Below, piece after piece: positions 1-9,545 of a stretch of DNA of 64,000 nt. Where the stretch lies: NCBI RefSeq assembly GCF_029223285.1, contig NZ_JARHUJ010000006.1, positions 558,001-622,000 of the forward strand. The letters run 5' to 3'. The DNA is from Paraflavitalea sp. CAU 1676 (GTDB lineage: Bacteria > Bacteroidota > Bacteroidia > Chitinophagales > Chitinophagaceae). The translations under genes were made by a program, and so were the position numbers. Under the pieces are notes generated by a model. The model was given only the letters and a program-made list of their open reading frames with translations, did not search any database and was not told where the DNA came from. Every line of letters starts with the position of its first letter. Position 1 is the stretch's first letter.

Positions 1-757
1 TGATTACCCGCACACCGCTCTTTTCGATCTTCGAAACGGTAGCCGGGTTAACCTCGTTGTCTGTAATGATATAATCTATCTGATCGAGGTTGCAGATCTT
101 GCCCAGCCCCCGGCGGTCAAACTTGCTGCTGTCCGCAAGGACCACCACCGTTTGCGCCATACCGATCATCTTTTGGTTCAGACTGGCTTCCACGATATTG
201 GTGATCGACAGGCCATGCTCCAGGTCAATGCCGTCCACACCGATAAAGAGTACGCCACAGGATAGTTCATCGAGTATCTTTTCGGCGAAAGAACCCGCCG
301 TAGAGGAAGAACTTTGGTGCACCAGGCCACCCAGTTGCAGGATCTCGATATTAGGACGGTTGCAAAGCTCCATCGCTACTTTAAGCGCTGGGGTAATAAC
401 AATGATCCGTTTGTCCGACTGTAAACAACGCGCCAGTTCAAAAACCGTCGTGCCCGAACCTATAATGATGGAATCGTTTTGACCGATCAGGTTCAGCGCC
501 GCCCGCGCGATCTTTTTCTTTTCTTCCGATTTGATGAACTCCTTTTCATTGATCGGGCGCTCGATGGTGTACGGATTATTCATCGAACCGCCGCCACGGG
601 TACGGAACAATAGCTTCTTTTCTTCCAACAGCTTCAGGTCCTTTCGGATCGTTACCCCGCTCACCTGCATTTCATCGATCAGGTCCGGGATACTCACTTT
701 TCCCGTTTCCCGCAGCTTGTTTAAGATGAACTGGTGCCTGTCTGTTATCGATTTCAT
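1..757 (-). CDS. DeoR-family transcriptional regulator (C-terminus beyond window)
   Basis: Reading the minus strand from the ATG at 757 gives 252 residues with no stop, so the gene continues past position 1. Residues 1-55 form a DeoR-type winged helix-turn-helix (MKSITDRHQFILNKLRETGK, then a VSGVTIRKDLKLLEEKKL recognition region). From about residue 75 a DeoR sensor domain follows, with the sugar-phosphate-isomerase-like GSGTTVFELAR segment and a VGVDGID-like stretch. DeoR proteins usually bind a phosphorylated sugar or polyol and repress the adjacent catabolic operon. The gene is divergent from the susC operon, whose products include two sugar kinases that could make such an effector. Bacteroidota PULs are more often controlled by HTCS, SusR or ECF/anti-sigma pairs, so a DeoR regulator is less usual. 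The assignment is secure; the effector is unknown. Confidence 0.92.
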   Translation of the reverse strand, partial: MKSITDRHQFILNKLRETGKVSIPDLIDEMQVSGVTIRKDLKLLEEKKLLFRTRGGGSMNNPYTIERPINEKEFIKSEEKKKIARAALNLIGQNDSIIIGSGTTVFELARCLQSDKRIIVITPALKVAMELCNRPNIEILQLGGLVHQSSSSTAGSFAEKILDELSCGVLFIGVDGIDLEHGLSITNIVEASLNQKMIGMAQTVVVLADSSKFDRRGLGKICNLDQIDYIITDNEVNPATVSKIEKSGVRVI

Positions 758-1135
758 ACCATAAAGTTTAACCGGACACAAAATTCATAATAAAAGGTTG
801 ATATTTCAAAAACTTACAAAGAGTTTACAATAAATAAATACCCCAGCCTTAAAAATGGCCTGGTTTCCCTTTCATGGGCTTTCATTTGATTTTAATTTGT
901 TTGTTTTGCTTTAAGTTTGTTACATTTGGTTTCACGAAACCGGTTAATAGGCACCAATTTAGACCCATTTACAGGTTTCAGATAACCCGATTGCTCTTTC
1001 AGGATGCTTTAATTCGCTAATTATTTGTTTACAGGATGGTAACATTTTGTTTAAACAGGTTTCATTCTTTTGCTTTTTCATTCAAATGAAATTGTAAATG
1101 AAACAAAAAGTAATCAGTATTAAACACCTGAAAGT
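758..1135. promoter_or_regulatory. Divergent DeoR/susC control region with TTTCA half-sites
   Basis: This 378-bp AT-rich gap separates the regulator from susC. For the susC direction, TTTG (900-903), a 17-base spacer and TACATTTG (921-928) match the Bacteroidota promoter pattern TTTG...TAnnTTTG. A perfect inverted repeat, GGTTTCACGAAACC (928-941), lies where transcription should start. GGTTTCA recurs at 974-980 and 1058-1064. A second inverted repeat, TTTCAT-TCAA-ATGAAA, is at 1076-1091, and further TTTCA or TGAAA half-sites occur at 870, 880 and 1099. This density suggests DeoR operators covering the promoter and the roughly 200-nt leader. That is inference from pattern only. Confidence 0.55.
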
Positions 1136-4100
1136 ATGTTGCTAATAAACTATGCTGTTATGAAAAGAACCCAAAGCCTCGCCATTGTGCGCAGGGCCCC
1201 TGCTGCCCTGCAGCGACTAACGCTCTCCCTGTTGCTCTTCCTGATGATCTATCCATTGGCCGCTCAGCAAACCGCAAACCTGCAGGTAAAAGGACAGGTC
1301 ACCGACGAGAACGCCCAACCCCTTTCCGGCGTTAGTATTTACCTCAAAGGCGATCAAACCAACGGCACCACGACCAACGAGAATGGCGAATACGCAATCT
1401 CCCTTACCAACAGCAAAACCACCCTCGTATTTTCGTTTGTAGGATATGCCAACAAGGAAATGGCAGTCAATGGCACGGCCACTCTCAATGTAGCCCTGCA
1501 AAAAGACCAGACCAATCTTGGTGAAGTGGTGGTAGTAGGTTATGGCACGCAGAAAAAGGTAAACCTCACCGGATCGGTGGCCACCATCTCCTCCAAAAAC
1601 CTGGCTTCCCGTCAGGTTGGTCAGGCATCCGCAGCCCTCCAGGGTCTTGCGCCAGGCGTTACCGTGGTACAGTCTACCGGCCGCCCCGGGGCCGACGGAG
1701 GCACCATCCGCATTCGCGGCATCGGTACCCTCAACGACTCCGATCCGATGGTACTCATCGATGGCATCGAAGGTTCGCTCAACAACATCGATCCCAATCT
1801 CATTGAGTCAATATCCATACTTAAAGATGCAGCCTCCTCTTCCATCTATGGTTCACGGGCTGCCAACGGCGTTATCCTCGTTACCACCAAAAGAGGAAAA
1901 GGCACCCGCATCAACGTGAATTATAGCGGCTACGTAGGCTGGCAAAAGCCCACCAACCTGCCCGATATCGTGAATGCCGTCGACCACATGGAAATGCTCA
2001 ACGTAGCTTACAAAAACGTTGGCCTGGCACCCCTGTTTTCTGATGCCCTGCTCAACGACTATCGCACCAAAGGGGCCAGCGATCCCGACAACTATCCCGA
2101 TGTGGACTGGCAAAAGGAATTGCTCACCGGCTCAGGATTGGTCAATAGCCATTTCATCAGCGTAGCCGGCGGATCTGAAAAGATCAAATTCCTTACCTCC
2201 TTCGGCTACTTCAAACAAGAGGGGATTATTGAAAGCTCCAGCTTCAAGCGCTTTACACTGCGTAATAATCTTGATATTAAGATATCCAACAAGCTCAGTC
2301 TGAAAGCTGATATACAGGTAGTCACCCGCACCACCAAAGAGCCCGGCCGTGGCAACGAACTCATCTTTTATTATATGAACCGCATGCCGGCTATTCAGCC
2401 CGGCGTCTTCACCAACGGAAACTATGGAGAAGGATGGAATGGTAACAACCCCATCGCCATCGCACGACCCGAGAGGGGCCTCAGAAAGAATAATGCGCAA
2501 AATGCCACTGCCAACGTCTTCCTCACCTGGAAACCGTTAAAGGAACTCCAGGTCGAGCTCAATGCATCGCCGCGCTACAATGAATCGAACGATAATGTAT
2601 TTGTACGAACAGTGCGTACCTACAAAGCAGATGGAACGATAGCGTATGCTGCAGTTCCTGCTCAAAGCTCTCTCAACGTAACAGAAAGCAGCAGCTTCTA
2701 CAACAATTTCCGTGGCATTATCACCTACACAAAGGAAATGGGCGATCATTCCCTCAAAGCGCTGGTGGGCGCTTCGCGCGAAGACATGCGCAATGAGTCT
2801 GTATCGGCCGCCCGTACCGGATTTACCCTGCCCGAATATCCCGTACTCGGCGCCGGCGCGTCCGACCAGCAAACCAATACAGGCGGAGTAGTCGATTGGG
2901 CCCTGCAATCATTCTTCGGCCGCATCAACTACGACTACAAACAACGCTACCTCCTGGAGTTGAATGCGCGTTACGATGGCTCCTCTCGTTTTGCCAAAGG
3001 CCATAAATACGGATTCTTCCCCTCCTTCTCCGCGGGTTGGAGGATATCCGAAGAAGCATTCATGCAACCACTCCGCGAAGTGGTGACCGAACTCAAGCTG
3101 CGTGGCTCCTGGGGCCGCCTCGGTAACCAGAACATCGGAAACTATCCATTCACCTCATCCATAGTACAGGGCTCTTATAGCATGGGCGGCGCAATCGTCA
3201 ACACCGCCGCGCTAAATACACTGGCCAATAGCGATATCCGGTGGGAAACGACCGAGATGACCAACTTCGGCATCGACGCAACCCTCCTGAAAAACTTTAC
3301 CGTCGTTGCTGATGTATATAGCCGCACAACCCGCGATATCCTGTACGATCTCGACATTCCCCTCACCATGGGCCTGGCCGCACCGCCACAAAATGCAGGC
3401 GTGGTACGCAACCGCGGTTGGGAACTCGGCCTCACCTATCGCAACAATGTCAGAGCGTTTCAATATGATGTGAACTTCAATATCTCCGATGTCATCAATC
3501 GGGTAATTGATCTAAAGGGAGTGAACAGATCGGGCCTCACGGTTAGCCGCGAAGGATATCCCATCAATGCCATCTATGGCTATGAATCAATCGGGTTCTT
3601 CCAGACCGATGAAGAAGCCGCTAAATATGCTACCCAGTTTGGCGTAACCAAAGCCGGTGACCTCAAATACAAAGACCAGAATGACGATGGGCAGATAAAC
3701 GACGCCGACCTCAGGATCATCGGTAGCACCATACCCCGCTTTACTTACAGCGCCAACCTCAACGCATCGTATAAAGGATTTGGATTGAACATATTCTTCC
3801 AGGGAGTTGGCAAGGCCGATGGCTACATGTACGAACAAGGCATCATGCCGTTCTTCAACGGCGGAACCGTGCAGGAGCAACATAAGAATTACTGGAGGCC
3901 CGACAATACTAACGCAGCATTTCCGCGGCTCGCATTCGGACAGTCTAATAATGAAAAGAACTCCAGTTTCTGGATGAAGGACGCCGCCTACCTCCGCCTT
4001 AAAACACTCCAACTCAGCTACACGTTGCCTGCAGCCTGGATGAGCAATCTTAAGATCAGCAATATGAGGTTGTATGTGAGCGGACAGAACCTGCTCACCT

Positions 4101-4204
4101 GGGATAACTTCTGGAAAGGCTACGACGTGGAATCACCTGTCAATACCGGCACCGTATATCCACAGGTAAAAATGTACACCGTAGGATTGGATGTTAACTT
4201 CTAA
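1136..4204 (+). CDS. SusC/RagA-type TonB-dependent outer-membrane transporter
   Basis: A 1022-residue SusC-family porin that takes up oligomers or small ligands across the outer membrane using TonB energy. A signal peptide occupies about residues 9-43 (basic MKRTQ start, hydrophobic core, cut near LAAQQ). A carboxypeptidase-regulatory-like beta-sandwich (about 49-130) contains VKGQVTDENAQPLSGVSIYL. The TonB-box/plug start GEVVVVGYGTQKK is at about 133, followed by plug and a long 22-strand-type barrel ending in an aromatic beta-strand. Length is normal for the family. The ATG at 1160 (MKRTQ...) is an equally good start and gives a cleaner signal peptide. It is followed after 11 bases by susD, the usual partner. 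Substrate cannot be read from the sequence. Confidence 0.95.
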   Translation: MLLINYAVMKRTQSLAIVRRAPAALQRLTLSLLLFLMIYPLAAQQTANLQVKGQVTDENAQPLSGVSIYLKGDQTNGTTTNENGEYAISLTNSKTTLVFSFVGYANKEMAVNGTATLNVALQKDQTNLGEVVVVGYGTQKKVNLTGSVATISSKNLASRQVGQASAALQGLAPGVTVVQSTGRPGADGGTIRIRGIGTLNDSDPMVLIDGIEGSLNNIDPNLIESISILKDAASSSIYGSRAANGVILVTTKRGKGTRINVNYSGYVGWQKPTNLPDIVNAVDHMEMLNVAYKNVGLAPLFSDALLNDYRTKGASDPDNYPDVDWQKELLTGSGLVNSHFISVAGGSEKIKFLTSFGYFKQEGIIESSSFKRFTLRNNLDIKISNKLSLKADIQVVTRTTKEPGRGNELIFYYMNRMPAIQPGVFTNGNYGEGWNGNNPIAIARPERGLRKNNAQNATANVFLTWKPLKELQVELNASPRYNESNDNVFVRTVRTYKADGTIAYAAVPAQSSLNVTESSSFYNNFRGIITYTKEMGDHSLKALVGASREDMRNESVSAARTGFTLPEYPVLGAGASDQQTNTGGVVDWALQSFFGRINYDYKQRYLLELNARYDGSSRFAKGHKYGFFPSFSAGWRISEEAFMQPLREVVTELKLRGSWGRLGNQNIGNYPFTSSIVQGSYSMGGAIVNTAALNTLANSDIRWETTEMTNFGIDATLLKNFTVVADVYSRTTRDILYDLDIPLTMGLAAPPQNAGVVRNRGWELGLTYRNNVRAFQYDVNFNISDVINRVIDLKGVNRSGLTVSREGYPINAIYGYESIGFFQTDEEAAKYATQFGVTKAGDLKYKDQNDDGQINDADLRIIGSTIPRFTYSANLNASYKGFGLNIFFQGVGKADGYMYEQGIMPFFNGGTVQEQHKNYWRPDNTNAAFPRLAFGQSNNEKNSSFWMKDAAYLRLKTLQLSYTLPAAWMSNLKISNMRLYVSGQNLLTWDNFWKGYDVESPVNTGTVYPQVKMYTVGLDVNF

Positions 4205-4215
4205 AAAACAAAACC

Positions 4216-5892
4216 ATGCGTAAGCAACTCTTATATATAGTATCATTCGCCAGCCTGCTGCTGTTAGCAACAGCCTGCAATAAAGATTATCTCGATCGTT
4301 ATCCGCAATCTGGTCCTTCATCGGCCTCATTCTATACCAATGAAGATGAGCTCACGCTCGGTCTTATGGGCTGTTACAGCCAAATGAACTATGGCAATTC
4401 CAACCGCCTGCCCTGGCACCTGTTCATGGATGCAACATCCGATATCTGTTGGGAACGCACCAACGGAGCCCTGCAGGATATCGCCAAAGGAAGCCAGGAT
4501 GTCAACAATGCCATAGCATTGCTCGGCTGGAAAGAATCCTACCAGGGCATTGGGCGCTGTAACTTCCTGCTGGATAATATAGAAAAGCTGTCCGGCAAAG
4601 TGTCCGACGCGGTGCTCAAACAAACCAGGGCCGAAGCAAGGTTCATCAGGGCATTTCAGTACCACTACCTGATAGAATTGTACGGCGGCGTACCCCTCAT
4701 CACCAAAACACTCGAACTCTCCGAAGCACAGGTGGCCAAATCAACAAAAGCCCAGGTAGCCGATTTCATCATCAAAGAACTCTCCGAAGCGGCGGCCGAT
4801 CTGCCCCTCAACCAGGCTGCCATCAACAACGGCCGTGCCACCAAAGGCGCCGCCCTTTTTTACAAGTCGCGCACCGCACTCTATAACGAACGGTGGGACG
4901 TGGCCATCGAAGCTGCCAAAGCAGTAATGGATCTTAAGAAATACGAGCTCCACAGCAGCTTTCCCGAACTCTTCACCTACGCAGGCAAGTCATCAAAAGA
5001 GGTGATACTCTCGCTCCAGTTCCTGCGCGGCATTAACACGCATTCAACACCACAATACCTGCTGCCACGACTGCCAGGCGGCGTATGTGATAAAGTACCC
5101 TTCCAGAGCTTCGTCGACTGCTACGAATGCACAGATGGCAAGCAGATCGACAAGTCCCCGCTTTACAATCCGGTAAAACCATTCGAAAACCGCGACCCCC
5201 GATTAGGGTATACAGTAGGCCTTCCAGGTTCCATCATCTTCGGATACCAGTTCGAAACGCACAAAGACAGCCTCAAGATCTGGAACTACAATACCACGCC
5301 GGCCACCCGCATTAACAATACCGAAGCAACACACGCATTCGCCACCTTCACGGGCTACGTGTGGCGAAAGTACACCGATGTAGCCGACGGTGCTTTCCGC
5401 ACTACTTCCGAAATGCCCATCATCCTCGCCCGTTATGCAGAAGTGCTGCTCAACTATGCCGAAGCAAAGATTGAACTCAATCAACTTGATAATACCGTTT
5501 ACGAAGCCATCAACGCCGTGCGTCAGCGTAAGTCGGTTACCATGCCGGCATTGCCCACGGGGCTTACTCAGCAGGAATTGAAGGCCGCCGTGCGCCGCGA
5601 AAGAAAATACGAACTGGCCATGGAAGGAACCCGCCTCTTCGACCTGCGCCGCTGGAAGCTGGCGGAAACATTGCTCAAGGGTGACTTCTACGGACGTATA
5701 CCAAAGGGCCTGCTATCCGGTGCACCGGTCGTAGATCAGTACGGAACGCCCAATTACAGCAACGTCGCCAATGCCAAAGACATGCGGGTCATCGAAACCA
5801 AGACCTTCAAAACACCCCGCGATTATTTATGGCCCATACCCGGTATCGACATCCTGGCCAACAAAGCATTGGAACAAAACAAAGACTATTAA
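4216..5892 (+). CDS. SusD/RagB-family surface lipoprotein
   Basis: A 558-residue SusD homologue that forms the substrate-binding lid of the SusC porin on the cell surface. The lipoprotein signal MRKQLLYIVSFASLLLLATAC puts the lipidated cysteine at residue 21. The N-terminal SusD-like region (NKDYLDRYPQSGPSSASFYTNEDE...) and TPR-like helices are clear. The C-terminal RagB region has the typical RRERKYELAMEGTRLFDLRRW segment, then a KDYLWPIPGIDI ending near the C-terminus. It lies 11 bases after susC and 3 bases before the MFS gene, so all three are probably cotranscribed. The ligand is not evident; no CAZyme accompanies the pair. Confidence 0.95.
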   Translation: MRKQLLYIVSFASLLLLATACNKDYLDRYPQSGPSSASFYTNEDELTLGLMGCYSQMNYGNSNRLPWHLFMDATSDICWERTNGALQDIAKGSQDVNNAIALLGWKESYQGIGRCNFLLDNIEKLSGKVSDAVLKQTRAEARFIRAFQYHYLIELYGGVPLITKTLELSEAQVAKSTKAQVADFIIKELSEAAADLPLNQAAINNGRATKGAALFYKSRTALYNERWDVAIEAAKAVMDLKKYELHSSFPELFTYAGKSSKEVILSLQFLRGINTHSTPQYLLPRLPGGVCDKVPFQSFVDCYECTDGKQIDKSPLYNPVKPFENRDPRLGYTVGLPGSIIFGYQFETHKDSLKIWNYNTTPATRINNTEATHAFATFTGYVWRKYTDVADGAFRTTSEMPIILARYAEVLLNYAEAKIELNQLDNTVYEAINAVRQRKSVTMPALPTGLTQQELKAAVRRERKYELAMEGTRLFDLRRWKLAETLLKGDFYGRIPKGLLSGAPVVDQYGTPNYSNVANAKDMRVIETKTFKTPRDYLWPIPGIDILANKALEQNKDY

Positions 5893-5895
5893 TGA

Positions 5896-7179
5896 ATGAT
5901 CGGCTTGCCAACATACACAAAAGGATATACACTGGCTCCTGAAAAAAGAAGGTGGTTCATCATTGCCATCATCTTCATCGCTATCGTGTTCAATTACGTC
6001 GACAGGCAGGTAGTGTCTATCCTGAAACCCATATTGAAAACAGAGTTTAAACTGGATGATACTGGCTATGCCATGATCGTCAACATATTTACATTTTGCT
6101 ACGCCGTCATGTATCCCGTAACAGGATGGCTCGTAGACAGGATAGGGGCCCGGCTGGTGATGTTTTACGGCATCATCACCTGGTCCCTCGCCTGCATCGG
6201 CGGCGGCCTCTCGCGATCGATAACCCAGTTCGGGTTGTTCAGAGGCATATTGGGCATGGCAGAGCCCACCAATTTTCCGGCACAATTGAAAGTGGTAACG
6301 GTTTGGTTCCCCGGTAAAATGCGGGCTACTGCGAATAGCCTATGCGTGGCGGGCAGTTCCATTGGCGCCATCATCGCTCCCCCGGCAGTAGCCTGGCTGG
6401 CGATAACATTCAACTGGCAAACGGCCTTCATTGTGCTTGGGGCCGTTGGGTTGTTGATCGCCATCGCGTGGAAACTCATTTACCGCGATCCACCGGCGCA
6501 TATATTGAACGAAGCAGCCAGTACAGCCGCAGTACCTCAAACAACCGCATTCGCCTGGAAAGATCTATGGAAAACCAAAAGCCTGTGGGGAATCCTCCTC
6601 ATTCGCTTTGTGAGCGATCCGGTATGGTACTTCTGCCTCTTCTGGTTGCCGGGCTATCTGCAGGAGCGATCGGGGCTCACCCTGGCGCAGGTAGGTATGT
6701 TTGGATGGATACCATTTCTCGTGGCAGACCTAGGCGCCATCGGCACCTCCGCCTGGTCCGATAAACTGGTGCGTCGGGGGCATGCTCCACTCAAGGCACG
6801 TAAGATCATGCTCACTTTGGTAGCTGTCTTCGCCCCGCTGTGTGTATTGGCGCCTTACCTGCCCAATGCAGCCAGCACACTCGCCGTGTTCAGCATCGTA
6901 GCAGTAGCCTGCCTTAGTTGGCTCTTTACCGTGAGCGTGGTGGTAGCCGAAGCATTCCCCGTCAACAATGTAGCCAGTGTACTGGGCATCGCCGGAGGTT
7001 TTGGCGCCCTCGGGGCTGTACTCTTCAACTATTTCGTGGGGCAGTTTATGGGAACACTGGGAGCCGCAAAGATTTTTATTGCCATGGCATTCCTGCACCC
7101 GATGGCTGTGCTCATACTCTGGACAATGGTAAAACCCGAACGACCAAAATCAAAAATCGAAACAAAACAATTCAATTGA
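5896..7179 (+). CDS. MFS transporter, anion:cation symporter (ExuT-like) type
   Basis: A 427-residue inner-membrane carrier with about 12 predicted hydrophobic segments. The first loop motif FNYVDRQ (near residue 33) and GWLVDRIGARL (the MFS signature between helices 2 and 3) resemble the ACS family that takes up hexuronates, galactarate and other organic anions. The start ATG lies just after the susD stop, and the next gene begins one base after this stop, so translation is probably coupled. In this operon it likely brings a product of periplasmic breakdown into the cytoplasm. Whether the solute is a sugar acid, a phosphorylated polyol or another anion cannot be told. Confidence 0.85.
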   Translation: MIGLPTYTKGYTLAPEKRRWFIIAIIFIAIVFNYVDRQVVSILKPILKTEFKLDDTGYAMIVNIFTFCYAVMYPVTGWLVDRIGARLVMFYGIITWSLACIGGGLSRSITQFGLFRGILGMAEPTNFPAQLKVVTVWFPGKMRATANSLCVAGSSIGAIIAPPAVAWLAITFNWQTAFIVLGAVGLLIAIAWKLIYRDPPAHILNEAASTAAVPQTTAFAWKDLWKTKSLWGILLIRFVSDPVWYFCLFWLPGYLQERSGLTLAQVGMFGWIPFLVADLGAIGTSAWSDKLVRRGHAPLKARKIMLTLVAVFAPLCVLAPYLPNAASTLAVFSIVAVACLSWLFTVSVVVAEAFPVNNVASVLGIAGGFGALGAVLFNYFVGQFMGTLGAAKIFIAMAFLHPMAVLILWTMVKPERPKSKIETKQFN

Positions 7180-7180
7180 T

Positions 7181-8596
7181 ATGAAAAGCAACCCAGGCAC
7201 CATACAGGAACCAGCCCGGCAATTACCCGTTCGCAAGGAAGTAGATGTGTTGGTAGTAGGAGGAGGTCCCTCCGGCATCATGGCTGCACTCGCTGCCGCC
7301 GAAGATGGATTGAAAGTAATGCTCGTCGAAAGCCGCAGCTTCGTCGGCGGCAACATGACCATCGGCTTACCCATACTTGGATTCTTAGGACAAAAAGGTA
7401 ATCAGATCATCAAAGGATTGCCCCAAAAATATATCGACCGCCTTAAAGCAGTGCAGGCATCCAGCGAGCACCGCCCCTGTCCGCTGCACATGAGTCTCAC
7501 CCTCGTTGAGCCCGAGGCCGTAAAAACAGTAGCCCTGCAAATGTTGGTCGAAGCCAACGTTGAAGTGTTGTTTTACGCTTTTTGTGCAGGAGTGGTGATG
7601 GAGCGCGACGAACTCAAAGGCATCATCATTGAGAGCAAGGCAGGCCGCGAAGTAATACTCGCCAAAACCACCATCGATTGCAGCGGCGATGCCGACGTGG
7701 CTTTCAGAGCGGGAGTGCCGTGCGAATACGGCAATGAACAGGGCGGCGTACAACCGCCCACACTCATGTTTTGTCTCGGGGGCGTGGATACGGAAAAGCT
7801 TCGCCTCAGCATAGCCGAAGAACCCCGCACTTACCTCACCGATTTTATACCCGCCGAATACTTCGGGCAGAATAACCAATTCGTACTGGTGGGCATGCGC
7901 AACCTGGTAAAGAAAGCGCAGGATGCCGGGCTCACCCTCACCACCGAACGGACCATCCTGATTACCGGTCTGCGCAAGGGAGAGGTATGGGTAAACATGA
8001 CGCGCGTTAGCGGCGTCAATGGCACCGATCCCGGAAGCCTTACGCATGGCGAAATAGAAGGCCGTAGGCAAATAACCGATATCCAGCGCTACCTCATTGA
8101 ATATGTGCCCGGATTTGAGAATGCCTATTTCCTCAAAACAGCCCCCTTCCTGGGCATCCGCGAAACCAGACGCATCAATGGCCAATACACCATGACGCAG
8201 GAAGACATACTCAGTTGCGCGCACTTCAACGATGCCATCGCTGTAGCCAGCTACCCCCTGGATATTCACCACCCGCAGGGCGGCGGTTGCACCCTCGTTT
8301 GGTGTGGCGATTGTTATGATATCCCCTATCGGTCACTCGTGCCGCAAAAAGTAAAGAACCTGCTGGTGGCAGGCCGCAGCATATCCACCACCCATGAAGC
8401 CATGTCGGCCATCCGCGTCATGGCGCCCTGCATGGCGATGGGCGAAGCCGCCGGTCGCGCAGCTAAAATGGCCGTAAGGGAAAACAAACAACCAGCCGAC
8501 ATTGACGTGAAGAAATTACAGGCCGAGTTAACCGCCAAAGGCGCTTACCTCCGTACACCACAATCCGTAGCCAACCGTAAACAACCCAACACATGA
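7181..8596 (+). CDS. FAD-dependent oxidoreductase (FAD_oxidored family)
   Basis: A 471-residue flavoprotein. The dinucleotide-binding motif VGGGPSGIMAALAAAEDG begins at about residue 26, followed by a VESRSFVGGNMT segment characteristic of the FAD_oxidored/GIDA-like family. The C-terminal part contains LLVAGRSISTTHEAMSAIRVMAPCMAMGEAAG (written here in pieces: AGRSIS, SAIRVM, MGEAAGRAA), the conserved second FAD contact. No signal peptide is visible, so it is probably cytoplasmic. Substrates of this family are poorly defined. In the operon it may oxidise a polyol, sugar acid or related intermediate. The gene begins one base after the MFS stop and overlaps the next start by four bases (ATGA). 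Confidence 0.82.
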   Translation: MKSNPGTIQEPARQLPVRKEVDVLVVGGGPSGIMAALAAAEDGLKVMLVESRSFVGGNMTIGLPILGFLGQKGNQIIKGLPQKYIDRLKAVQASSEHRPCPLHMSLTLVEPEAVKTVALQMLVEANVEVLFYAFCAGVVMERDELKGIIIESKAGREVILAKTTIDCSGDADVAFRAGVPCEYGNEQGGVQPPTLMFCLGGVDTEKLRLSIAEEPRTYLTDFIPAEYFGQNNQFVLVGMRNLVKKAQDAGLTLTTERTILITGLRKGEVWVNMTRVSGVNGTDPGSLTHGEIEGRRQITDIQRYLIEYVPGFENAYFLKTAPFLGIRETRRINGQYTMTQEDILSCAHFNDAIAVASYPLDIHHPQGGGCTLVWCGDCYDIPYRSLVPQKVKNLLVAGRSISTTHEAMSAIRVMAPCMAMGEAAGRAAKMAVRENKQPADIDVKKLQAELTAKGAYLRTPQSVANRKQPNT

Positions 8597-9516
8597 ACAA
8601 CACCCGCAGAAAATTCATACAGGGAGTCAGTGCCGCAGCGCTCCTTCCACTCCTTCCGGCAAAGGCTTGGGCTGCCGCTGCAGCAGGCGCAACGGACACA
8701 CAAGCCACAATCCACCGCATCCTCACCTGCAACATCCGCGTGGCCCTCGACGAAGATGAAGCAAAGGGTGTAGGCTGGTCGGCACGTAAAGACATTTGCT
8801 TAAAGATCATTAAACAACAGCAGCCCGATATTGTCGGCTTCCAGGAGGTGTTGAAACCACAGGCCGAAGACATCCGGAAGTACTTTGATAAATACGCCCT
8901 CTTCGGATTCGATGGACCCGAAATGGATGCCAACCCCACCGGCTATCATGGCATAGCAAAGAACCCCATTATGTATGCGCGGCACCGCTACGAACTATTG
9001 GCGGGAGGCACCTATTGGCTGTCCGAAACACCACTGGTGGCGGGCAGCAAATCCTGGGATACCGCTCGCGCACGGCATGCCAATTGGGTTCGTCTGCGCG
9101 AGCACAAAACCGGCAAGGAGCTGCGCATCATCAACCTTCACCTCGATCATATATCCGGCGAAGCCAAAATACAACAGGCAAAAATGGTGGTGCAGGAAAG
9201 CAGTCAGTACCAGCTGGGCCTGCCCCAATTGCTGACCGGCGACTTCAACACCCGTTTCGACAGCCGTGTGTTTGAAAGTGTACGTACCGGTGGTTGGAAG
9301 GATACCTATGAAGCAGTACACGGAGAAGGCGAAGCCGGCTATACCGGCCATGAATTTGAAGGCGAGAAGTATGAAAAGGGCCCCTCCAAAGGCCGCATCG
9401 ATTATATCTGGGCTCATGGAGCCATACAGCCCAAAGCCTCGAAGATCATCAAAGATGCCATCCACGGGAAATACCCGAGCGATCATTACTTCGTCTCGGC
9501 CGATGTAGAGATCTGA
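8593..9516 (+). CDS. Exported endonuclease/exonuclease/phosphatase-fold phosphodiesterase
   Basis: A 307-residue EEP-fold protein. The N-terminus MNNTRRKFIQGVSAAALL is a twin-arginine signal, so the enzyme should be folded before export to the periplasm. The fold's metal and catalytic markers are visible: CNIR (Asn about 47), GFQEV (Glu about 85), GDFNTR, and the C-terminal SDHYFV His. The family includes sphingomyelinases, inositol-polyphosphate phosphatases and nucleases; export in a nutrient operon favours phosphodiester or phosphomonoester substrates from outside the cell. The ATGA overlap with the flavoprotein gene shows tight coupling. The exact bond cleaved is unknown. Confidence 0.85.
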   Translation: MNNTRRKFIQGVSAAALLPLLPAKAWAAAAAGATDTQATIHRILTCNIRVALDEDEAKGVGWSARKDICLKIIKQQQPDIVGFQEVLKPQAEDIRKYFDKYALFGFDGPEMDANPTGYHGIAKNPIMYARHRYELLAGGTYWLSETPLVAGSKSWDTARARHANWVRLREHKTGKELRIINLHLDHISGEAKIQQAKMVVQESSQYQLGLPQLLTGDFNTRFDSRVFESVRTGGWKDTYEAVHGEGEAGYTGHEFEGEKYEKGPSKGRIDYIWAHGAIQPKASKIIKDAIHGKYPSDHYFVSADVEI

Positions 9517-9545
9517 TCAAACATCAACCATAAAAACCAACGATT

